NCBI RefSeq assembly: GCF_020536995.1
Contig: NC_068366.1
Span: 19,057,299-19,121,298 of the forward strand
Source of the DNA: Dreissena polymorpha
Taxonomy: Eukaryota > Mollusca > Bivalvia > Myida > Dreissenidae
Direction of reading: 5' to 3'
Length of the DNA stretch: 64,000 nt
Under the pieces are notes generated by a model. That model made no database searches, had not been told where the DNA came from, and worked only from the letters and a program-made list of their open reading frames with translations. Below, one piece after another: positions 49,901 through 59,112 of the stretch. Position numbers and translations under genes: made by a program. Positions within the stretch are counted from its first letter, which is position 1; the number at the start of each line of letters is the position of its first letter.

Positions 49901-52900
49901 TATAAGTGCCAGATCTACATAAGTTTCAGAAAATAGTTTCTTTATTTGTGTGTGCTCGTTTTATAATTGATTTACATATAGATCTACACATAGTAAATTG
50001 CTTTAATATAATTTCATGGTTTTACTAATTGCAAGTTGTTAAATTTAAAATGCATAATTTATAAAGCACATTTTTCTGCATTCAGTTGACAGTTCTAGGA
50101 TGCCCTGCTGAAGAAGGCCTGTGTGGCAAGGCAGATCTGCTGCGGTTGAATGCGTTTGAGGGAGTCAACGTAGCTATGATGGCACATCCCTCACAGTACA
50201 ATCTCTCCAGGCCAAAATATGTGTCAATGACGCCGTAGGTGCTTCATTTCCTGCAGTATATGTCAGTTAAAATAATAGAATTGACAATACAGTTGAGGGT
50301 TATTTAACTAAGTCAAAAAGATTAGCTTTTGAACTATGAAGTTAAGTGGGTAGTTTACTTAATTATCGAATTGGATTTCCATGTGTTGTCACTGTTGTGT
50401 TAGAAAGTTGGCGCTCAGTATGCTTTAAATATTCATAGTTTATTGTCCCCTACTGGGGAAACCGGAGGGGACTTATGGTTTGCGCTCAGTCTGTCAGTCA
50501 GTCTGTCACACTTTTCTGGATCCTGCGATAACTTTAAAAGTTCGTCATATTTTTTCATGAAACTTGAAACATGGACAGATGGCAATAAGGACATTATGCA
50601 CGTCATTTCATTTTGTTCCTACGCCAAGAATTCTGGTTGCTATGGCAACAACAAAAAAAAAATCTGAAAATAGTGGAGTTTCACCGGTAGGGGACCATAT
50701 TGCTTGGCAATCTCTTATTATGCAATATAAATGATTTGTGTTGCTTTTGCACCTTAAGTTGAAACTTCTTCCAAGCATAAGCTCAAACATAAATTATTCA
50801 TTCAACAGTAATAACAAACACTTGCTTATTAAACATCATGTCAGAGTACATATAGATGTAGATAGTTTTCATGAAACACTCGATCATATTGGAATTTTGA
50901 CAGACATTACTAATTTAGAGTTTAATCTGTATCGGATTCGATCGCAATCAACCTAAAATAAATGCCTTGAAATTACACTGAAAGAAATTGTTTCAGACTG
51001 TCCATTAAGTTCCATGGTAAGGCGTCCCATGCAGCCTCCTATCCCTGGGATGGCGTCAATGCCCTTGACGCTGCAGTCATGTGCTACAACAACATCTCCT
51101 GCGCACGGCAACAGATGCAGCCTACTTGGAGGGTGCATGGTAACTGTTAATTTTGCCTTAAGTTTGACGGCTTTTTGTTCAACCTCATCATCATTGGAAA
51201 TTGTTTATTTTGGATTTATTAAGTATGGCTGCGAATATATGATGGTAAATTGGTTTATCACTTTGCACTAACATGTTATATGTTATGTACTTTACCTCAC
51301 AGTCGTAATAGCCCATAATTGATGTAAACACATTATTATTTGTGTGGGATTTACTGTTCTGGGCACGCCCAATACAAAAAGGTGAGGAGGGTAGGGCTAT
51401 AAAAAAGTCACTTTGAACGTCAGTCCTTTGGGTGTTTACATTTTGTCTCAATTTTGTTAAGGGCTATCAAATTAACCCTTTCTGCTCAGAGGCAAAGTGA
51501 AAATAGCTTTATGCAACCAGCATAAAACCAGAACAGCCTGCGATTAGCTTGCAGGCTGTTCAGGTTTAATGCTATTTGCTGCTCATCAGTATCTTAGGGT
51601 TGGAAATGAAGTGTATCTGAGTTGTAAATGTTTAAGCACAATATTGAAGGATATGAAATGACTTTGCTCAATTGTTTTCTATATGTGACTGGGTGTCCTG
51701 CTAAAGAACCCCCTGGCCACTTTTTAGGTCAAAGGTAAAAATAAAGCACTTTTGTGTTGCCCTTAAACTTTCACATGGATATTTTGGGGGATTTAGAATT
51801 ACAAGGCAAAACTGTAAACTTACATAAGAACATGCATATGGTGTTTTTTTGACAGTTATTTTCATAACAATTTTCTCTTCTTTCACAGGTGTTATCAAGA
51901 ATGGTGGTGTTGCACCCAACATCATACCAGAAGAAACAGAGCTGGAGTACTACCTAAGAACTCCAACAAACACTGAAATGGGGACCTTGAAAGAGAAGAT
52001 GTCACAATGTGTCCAGGGGGCTGCCATTGCCACTGGATGTACAGTATGTTTCAGTAATACAGGAGTGTAATTTCTCCTCTTTTAGCGGATTTCCTCCTTT
52101 TGAGTGCCAAGGAAATAAAATGAAGGCGTTTTGAAGAGTATTTTGCCCATATTGGGTTCACCAAGGTTCTGTATTACTGAACAGACCCCTCAGTCACTGA
52201 AATTCTGTATTACTTAACAGACCCCTCAGTCAACGAAATTCTGTATTACTTAACAGACTCCTCAGTCAACAAAATTCTGTATTAGATAAAAGACCTCTCA
52301 GTCAACGAAATTCTGTATTACTTAACAGACCCCTCAGTCACAGAAATTCTGTATTAGATAACAGACCTCTCAGTCAACAAAATTCTGTATTACTTAACAG
52401 ACCTCTCAGTCAACGAAATTCTGTATTACTTAACAGACCCCTCAGTCACAGAAATTCTGTATTACTTAACAGACCCCACAGTCAACGAAATTCTGTATTA
52501 CTTTACAGACCCCTCAGTCACAGAAATTCTCTATTACTGAACAGACCCCACAGTCAACGAAATTCTGTATTACTTAACAGACCCCTCAGTCACTGAAATT
52601 CTGTATTACTTAACAGACCTCTCAGTCAACAAAATTCTGTATTACTTAACAGACTCCTCAGTCAACGAAATTCTGTATTACTTAACAGACCTCTCAGTCA
52701 ACGAAATTCTGTATTACTTAACAGACCCCTCAGTCATAGAAATTCTGTATTACTTAACAGACCCCACAGTCAACGAAATTCTGTATTAGATAACAGACCC
52801 CTCAGATGCCTTTATGTAAAGAACTTTTTCTGGGACTTATTGAGAGTCTGTGACATGATTTCTCTGTGCCAAAGATTGTACATGCTTTAAAGTATCTATT

Positions 52901-53591
52901 ATGACCTTTCACCAGTTGATGCTTCTAATGCATGGCCAATAATGGCGTTTAAAAGTCAAAGTCATGATTGAATAGGTTTATTTCTGTTAAATCATGACAA
53001 AAAAATATACAAAGTACTGTGCATGTTATGACAAAAAAATATACAAAGTACTGTGCATGTATCAGATTTGGCAACAAATGCAACAACAAAGCATGTTATA
53101 TATTATAAAAGTAGGATGTTAAAGAGTAGTATATATATGGGTATCTTAAAACACACTCACACAAATGCCAAATAGCGATATAAACATTTATATTATAGTT
53201 CGACTGTGAATTTGGGGAGAAGTCCTATTTGAGTCTCATAAGCAACGATCCATTAGCAAGTATTTACGAGGCCTGTGCAACCTCAGTGGGCATTCAGATT
53301 GAAACTGATCCAGAAAGAATCAGTAAATATGGCGGGTCAACAGACATGGGGAACGTTTCGCACGTTATTCCAAGCATTCATCCGAAGTTTTTCATAGGCT
53401 CTCACGTGAGCCAGCACACGAAGGAGTTTGCAGTGCTCTCAGGTGATCCGGGTGCTCAGAAGCATGCACTGAATGTGGCCAAGGCGTTGGCGTTCACGGC
53501 TTTGGAAGTGTACAATGATAAGATGTTGCTAAAAAAAATCCAGGATAGTTTCGAGCGTGATAAGGAAGCTAACGGCAGTGGGGCTTTATAG
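46943..53591 (+). CDS. PM20D2: M20-family dipeptidase, PM20D2-like, five exons
   Basis: Zinc-dependent M20 peptidase; the PM20D2 family hydrolyses beta-alanyl/basic dipeptides in the cytosol. The exons are 46943-47317, 50086-50234, 50997-51139, 51889-52043 and 53199-53591. All are GT-AG with phases 0, 2, 1 and 0, and total 1215 bp or 404 residues; human PM20D2 is about 436. Exon 1 has [20 protein letters not shown] with the metal-binding His and Asp. Exon 2 has [11 protein letters not shown] with the catalytic glutamates and MMAHPSQ. Exon 3 has [20 protein letters not shown], the dimerisation lid. Exon 4 has [20 protein letters not shown]. Exon 5 has [20 protein letters not shown] and the HTKEFA motif. 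No break is seen. Introns 1 to 4 hold a TIR element, a tRNA-like TIR element, E6, a palindromic repeat and a 36-bp minisatellite. Confidence 0.93.
47471..48631. mobile_element. DNA transposon-like element with TAGTG TIRs in PM20D2 intron 1
   Basis: The left end TAGTGTTTTTCCCAGGAGGG and right end CCCTGGGAAAAACACTA are inverted copies. Next to the right end are two direct units GCGCGTGGCGAAATTTGCCT and a GCC-ACGCTAAAATG stretch that mirrors GGGGCATGGCGC at the left. The TAGTG terminus suggests the hAT superfamily, but an 8-bp target duplication was not resolved. A minus-strand ORF of 97 codons (48009-48302) is not recognised. Confidence 0.6.
48969..49483 (+). mobile_element. TIR element with tRNA-like core, copy 5
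   Basis: TTAAAGGGATCTTTTCACGC at the left and GTGAAAGGCCCCTTTAA at the right are TIRs. The core has CGGCGGAATAGCTCAGTAGG (A box TAGCTCAGTAGG, close to consensus) and GGTTCGAAACC (B box), and it is the best tRNA-like core of the five. It lies in PM20D2 intron 1, same strand as the gene. Confidence 0.82.
50445..50720 (+). mobile_element. Short element E6 of the hairpin/microsatellite class
   Basis: The 5' end GTCCCCTACTGGGGAAACCG then GAGGGGAC forms a hairpin. A GTCA/GTCT stretch follows (CAGTCTGTCAGTCAGTCTGT). The 3' end has CACCGGTAGGGGACCATATT, then hairpin TTGCTTGGCAA and TCTCTTATT. There is no tandem array, only about one unit. Lies in PM20D2 intron 2. Confidence 0.6.
51473..51606. mobile_element. 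Palindromic MITE family A, copy 1
   Basis: Outer ends TTAACCCTTTCTGCTCAGAG and GCTCATCAGTATCTTAGGGT are short imperfect TIRs. The centre CAGCCTGCGATTAGCTTGCA then GGCTG is a palindrome flanked by GCATAAAACCAGAA and TTCAGGTTTAATGC. Two other copies lie at 60964 and 61629. In PM20D2 intron 3. Confidence 0.85.
52150..52805. repeat. 36-bp minisatellite in PM20D2 intron 4
   Basis: About 18 head-to-tail units of TTCTGTATTACTTAACAGAC plus CCCTCAGTCAACGAAA. Variants include TAGATAACAG for TACTTAACAG and CACAG for CAACG. Every unit carries a TTAACAG or ATAACAG that resembles a branch point and AG dinucleotide. It lies about 100 bp after exon 4. Confidence 0.95.
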
Positions 53592-53676
53592 TGTCGTTAA
53601 TCTGAAGTATATTTGTTCATTATTTAATACTTTGTTATAAAATTGTTTTGTACAATCATTTGTTTGATGTTATTTT

Positions 53677-53987
53677 TAGCTCAGCTGTTTTCGGAGAAAA
53701 CCCGAGGTATTGTCATAGCCAGCTTGTCTTCTGGCGTCGTGCTAAAACCTTTATATTTTGTTCACCTTTTGAACATTGGCTCTAAAATCATAGTGCTTCC
53801 ACTAACAACTTTGAATCTTCATATGTAGATGCACCTTGATGAGTTCTACACGCCACACCCATTTTGGGGTCACCAGGTCAAAGGTCAAGGTCACTGTGAC
53901 CTCTAAAAAAAAAATCTGACAAGCTTTCATTTATTAAAAACTGCACCCGCAGCCAAACGTTGGCACCGGTTATGCGGTGCTCTTGTT
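53677..53987 (+). mobile_element. Element E7 with hairpin ends, just 3' of the PM20D2 gene
   Basis: The 5' side AGCTCAGCTGTTTTCGGAGA then AAACCCGAGG contains a TTTTCGGAGAAAA hairpin. Inside is GTCACCAGGTCAAAGGTCAA then GGTCACTGTGACC, tandem AGGTCA half-sites. The 3' end GCACCGGTTATGCGGTGC is a hairpin followed at once by TCTTGTT. It starts 86 bp after the PM20D2 stop codon, so it may lie in the 3' UTR. Confidence 0.65.
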
Positions 53988-54835
53988 ATTATTTGTTATA
54001 TACATATGAAACTTATTTAGAATGCAAAAATATCGATTGAAAAATCTTTTATTTGATATAAAATCTTATACATATTCTTAATACTAGTATTCCAGTGTGG
54101 TGCTACATATATATTTTAGAGTACCCATGTTGATGTTATTTTACTCGGCATTTTTGTGTTACTCGGTGTTAGAATAATTGTCTCATTACAACCAGAATAT
54201 ATTTGATCTATTGAAAACATTTTTGTATTCATTTGATTGCAATGTTTTAAGCGGCCAGCCTTTTAATGCTGAACAGTCTAAAATTACAGTGATTGGAAAT
54301 ACTTTGATACATGACTGTTTTAGTAGGTTTTATCATTTTCTCTAGCACAAACACCACTTCCTACACCTCTTTATACCTACACATTTGATGCATAGGACCA
54401 TTCCCTATTCAGCCAAATCAGGTCATCTCATTTTGACTTGTATCTTTACTTAATGTTGACTAATAACAAATCAAATGTCTTGTTTTTTAAGGGCTTTTTA
54501 ATCCCAGATGGTTAGACAGTTACAATCTACCCATATCATTCAGCCTTAATATGACCTTGACCTAATATTTAACTAAACCTTTATCACAAACATAACTTGT
54601 ACATGTGCACCACTTTTTCAGCTATTGGCAAGGGCATACCACTCAGGAAAGTGTTGATCAATCGGGATGAAGTGTCAATGGCACTTGTAGTTTCAATTTC
54701 GTTGCTTCAGAAACGTGGAAAAAGGTGGCACCAAAATGTGTGCAGACTGACCAACAGGGTGACTTCAGTTTTCCTCCTCTCTGGAAGGTTATAATACTAG
54801 AAATGGACTACTAGCATTTCCTGGTTAACTTAATT
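53988..54835. other. Spacer, nothing recognised
   Basis: AT-rich intergenic DNA. The ORF at 54597-54794 has no recognised family. Confidence 0.55.
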
Positions 54836-55249
54836 ATGCCCCCCTCAGAAGAAGAGGGGGTATATTGTTTTGATGGATGTCGGTCTGTCTGTTTGTAGAC
54901 CCGTTTGTTTCCGATCAATAACTCGTCAACGAATTGACCAATTGGTTTGATACTTCACATGTGCATTTGCCTTGGACAGTAGATGACCCCTATTGAAATT
55001 TAAGTTACTAGGTCAAAGGTCAAGGTCACTATCACAATAAGTGTGAAAATAGTTTCTGATCAATAACTCGTCAACAAATTGACAGATTTACTTCATACTT
55101 CACATGTGGATTGGCCTAGGACAGTAGATGACCCCTTTTAAAATTGGGGTCACTACTTCGAATGTCCAGGTCACTGTGACACAAAAAATGCTGTGTTAAG
55201 GCCCTGTTTGGGGGGGGGGGATAAGTTTCTGACCTTGGAGCTCTTGTTT
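54836..55249 (+). mobile_element. Element E8 (TATGCCCCC family)
   Basis: The 5' end TATGCCCCCCTCAGAAGAAG then AGGGGGTATA is a hairpin. A short GTCT stretch follows. Two units of about 135 bp carry GATCAATAACTCGTCAACGA and ACAGTAGATGACCCC, and the first has TAGGTCAAAGGTCAAGGTCA. The 3' end reads GACCTTGGAGCTCTTGTTT. Confidence 0.65.
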
Positions 55250-55338
55250 AATATAGTTGTGTATAGAGCAATACAACTTACTACAGCAAATGTTATTAAC
55301 ACATACTTCTATAGGACCTCTAGACGATATTAAATACC

Positions 55339-56412
55339 AACAAGGGCTGTTTGTAAAACATGCATGCCCCCCATATGGGCTGTCAGTTGTAGTGGCAGCC
55401 ATTGTGTGAATGCGTTTTTTGTCACTGTGACCTTGACCTTTGACATAGTGACCTGAAAATCAATAGGGGTCATCTGCCAGTCATGATCAATGTACCTATG
55501 AAGTTTCATGATCCTAGGCCTTATTATTCTTGAGTTATCATCAGGAAACCATTTTACTGTTTCGAGTCACTGTGACCTTGACCTAGTGACCTGAAAATTA
55601 ATAGGGGTCATCTGCCAGTCATGATCAATGTACCTATGAAGTTTCATGATCCTAGGCATAAGCATTCTTGAGTTATCATCTGGAAACCATTTTACTGTTT
55701 CGAGTCACTGTGACCTTGACCTTTGACCTAGTGACCTGAAAATCAATAGGGGTCATCTGCCAGTCATGATCAATGTACCTATGAAGTTTCATGATCCTAG
55801 GCCTAAGCATTATTGAGTTAACATCCGGAAACCATTTTACTATTTCGAGTCACTGTGACCCTGACCTTTGACCTAGTGACCTGAAAATCAATAGGGGTCA
55901 TCTGCCAGTCATGATCAATGTACCTATGAAGTTTCATGATCCTATGATCACCATGTTTGGTGGTGCGGTGGTCGAGTGGTAACACTCTGGTCTACCATTC
56001 AAGAGGTCTCCGGTTCAAATCCCAGCCGGGGCACTGGAAATTTCAGAAATGCTTCGAGTGTTTCCCACCCAACTAGAGATGTACTGGTATGAAACCCAGG
56101 TAATTCTCGCGTGTATCGGTGCTATACACTGAGCACGTAAAAGAACCAAGGTATCTATTCGCAAAGAGCTAGGGTATCGCACCCGGATTCCTTGTATCCC
56201 AATACTGTCTCTTCTGCTTGCTGTCTTTTCAGCAAAACCAAAGGACCCCATTGGAAATAAGTGCTTGCACTTTCATGGGTTATCCTTGACCGCAAGGTCA
56301 AAATAAATACATACATACATACATACATAGGCCTAAGCGTTTTTGAGTTATCATCCGGAAACCATCTGGTGGACGGACCGAGCGACCGACGGACCGAGCG
56401 ACCGGGGGCATA
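55339..56412 (-). mobile_element. Element E9 (145-bp satellite), interrupted by a SINE
   Basis: On the minus strand the 5' end is TATGCCCCCGGTCGCTCGGT with a GGTC/GTCC microsatellite. Units of about 145 bp follow, landmark GTCACTGTGACC on + near 55421, 55566, 55704 and 55849; one unit is 7 bp shorter. The 3' end is hairpin TGTTTTACAAACA then GCCCTTGTT. Most units contain four AGGTCA half-sites in a row. A SINE lies at about 55947-56327 in the last unit. Confidence 0.72.
55947..56327 (+). mobile_element. tRNA-derived SINE with (CATA)n tail inside E9
   Basis: tRNA-like head: GGTGGTCGAGTGGTAACACT as A-box region and GGTTCAAATCCC as B box. The body has GAGCACGTAAAAGAACCAAG, a central domain widespread in invertebrate SINEs, and the tail is AAATAAATACATACATACAT. 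E9 reads GATCCTA before it and GGCCTAAGCGTTTTTGAG after it, which join as in the neighbouring units (CCTAGGCCTAAGC). That proves insertion into a pre-existing array. The target duplication is too short to fix. Confidence 0.85.
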
Positions 56413-57129
56413 AATATTGAATCCTTGGACTTGGCGTTTCAGAAATGAATTTTTTAAGGTATTCCCGATACAAGTCTGTAAAACTAGTGAACCCTGCAAC
56501 GGGGACAATTTTGACAACATAAGTAAAAGGCTGTTTTCAAACAATTTTATTAACAAAGTGATTACTAAAATAAGAAGCAAACAATAATATATATCAACTT
56601 AACAGGATAATGTTTATCATATAAAATAAATAAAAAATTAAAAAAGTACAATATTGTGTACAACAAATACACATGGTCCAAGCTTATAAACATTCGTTAG
56701 TCTCCAGCTTTCTTAAAACTTAAAATATTTAGCAATGAGAATGCATGTAATATGTATGTTCTGATTTTAATCAGTTGACACTATACTAATTTTTAGCTAA
56801 GTGATATTTATTTGGGGAGTCATTCAGCCTGTAGGTGACAGGTGTGTTAACTTGACAAAGCAACAAAACGAAAATAATACCCAGTGATGATAACTTTGAA
56901 TGGATAGGATTTCAAGAATGGTAAACCAGGGATATAAATACTGATAAATGCAATAATTTCAAAGAAAACTGAATTCTCGTAGAACAAGGTGTATTGTTTC
57001 GGCGTTTCTCTGTCCTTTCGTACTCATGTCTATCCTGAACACCTTTGTGCCGAGTCATATCTCGGAACTGCTTTGGTCAATGCCATATAAACTTGAGTGT
57101 CTAAATGGATGATAAAGAGGATGATGCAC
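56413..57129. other. Spacer, nothing recognised
   Basis: AT-rich, no supported gene. It probably lies beyond the 3' end of the SCP2-domain gene. Confidence 0.5.
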
Positions 57130-57870
57130 ATCAAATGCTGTCACAATCCCTTTGCAAATAACAGAGTTATTGAGGGGGGGGGGGTTAACTTGAAAATTCC
57201 CATTTCATACAGGATTGTGTCTGTCTTGAGATGTATCTTCAATAACATATGAACCACAGCCATGCAACTTACCACAATTGTTCTCAATATCTTGGTCTGA
57301 GTCACAAACAAGACCCATAACACTAGAGACAAGGTCACGCATTGAGGTTAAAAATCACAAATTTTATGAATTAATCATAATTTAGCCACTATTTCACTGT
57401 GCCTCAAGGAATTCTGTAATAACTTTCTACAATTGTTCTCCCTTGTCTGGCTGTGTGTCACAGGTAAAACTTTGGTCTCTAGGGTAAAGGTCACAATTTT
57501 GAGGTCATACACTTTAATAGGTCAAATGTTACAAAGTGTGATTAAACATTCCTTATTTTGGTAGGATTCTACCATACATCATCATTCTCTTTCCTCTGGC
57601 TGAGTCACTTGGAAGATAAATAACCTTAGAGGCAAGGTCAAGGTAACACATTTGATGAATTATTCATTATTTTGCCATTACTTCACTATGAATCAAAGGA
57701 TTCTGTAATAATTGTCTACAATTATTATTTTTATCTTGAAGTTTGTAACAGTTAAGACTCCAGTCTCTATGGTCAAGGTCACACACTGAGGTCAAATGTT
57801 AAAAATTTTGAATTAAATATATCCCTTTTTTTGTTAGGATTCTACCATACATTGAGGGATTTTCAGCCAT
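57130..57870. repeat. Degenerate tandem repeat with GGTCA motifs
   Basis: GATTCTACCATACATC near 57565 and again near 57838 marks a period of about 273 bp, with sub-repeats containing CTCTAGGGTAAAGGTCACA, GGCAAGGTCAAGGTAACAC and CTATGGTCAAGGTCACACA. It is old and heavily diverged, with no clear terminal hairpins. Confidence 0.5.
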
Positions 57871-59112
57871 CTACACGTACAAACAAAATTAATTTGGCGA
57901 AGATATCAATTCAATAAATTTGCTTGTTTGTCATTAAATAATAAATTAAAGTCAAATTCATTAATAAAACTGTGGAAACTGCCTTGGAACATACATATAA
58001 CATGCACTCTCATTGAATTTTTATATTTTGGCAACTATAAGCGGAGAATGGAGAAATTTACAGAATATTCACATTTAAAAAACCCTTCAAAAAATCTCGG
58101 GGAAAATCATCTTGGTTTAGTGCACACCTCTTTTTGGTAATGAAGCTTAACATTAAGTTACATTAAATAAGAAAAAGTTCAGTAGTCGTGGAGTAATACT
58201 CCGAGACAAAATTACAAACGTAATGCTTTTTCAAATATCTACTGAGTCCGATAAATCTATAAATTTATAATAAAAGCAGAAGGTCCTGGATCAGTGTACA
58301 TGTACACCTAAATAAGCTCCAATGAGTTTCATTCCATTGTTTGGACTAGAAAACCTCCAGAATAAAAAACTAAATGAAAACAAATGTTGAGTCCATTATA
58401 CTCCCCAAAAAACGTGTAGGGAGGAAAAAAGAACATTTTTGTAGGAAATTCCGGTTTCGTTCCGATTTCTTCATTAAAAAAATAACATCAATATACTAGA
58501 TGGTTTTGGCACATAGATTTACACAAATTTATATGCTTACAAGACATATAATTCTTTTCAGAAAAAATACATCCAATATAAAACATTGTATACTTATTGT
58601 AAAAATGGTACAACTACATGGAGTGACATGGAATGATAACATGAGCAATTTTGACAACATTTCTCGCAGTTAGGCCAATACTGTATTCTCCAACCAATTT
58701 AAGTTGAAATGGTTTAGTAAAACTTGAGTCAATTAAATGACAGGGGATTATGGGCCCAGCAGACAAATGCAGACATTTTTATCACAAAACACCATGGGAT
58801 AATATTTGCATTGTTGTTCTAAACAAACCTACAGCTTTGTCACAAACGTGACCGTTGCACCATTTGTCAATAACTCCAGAACATGTGGATCACTGGGAAT
58901 AAAGAAGTTTCTGGAAAACCTGCTTTTCATGATGATATTTTTTAAGTTTCAATTTCATCCACTGAGCAATGTTGAAGTACTTTGCTCTACAAACTTTAAA
59001 CATTGTATGGGGACAGACAGACCAACCATTCTACCAACAGATTTAATCTAATAAACGCCCTCCCAGTGGGGACGATGTTATACCCCTCCACTGTGCTATT
59101 CCAACCACATGT
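57871..59112. other. Presumed 3' flank or UTR of the SCP2-domain gene
   Basis: AT-rich; short ORFs have no family resemblance. The region adjoining 59112 is the likely 3' UTR of the minus-strand gene. Confidence 0.45.
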
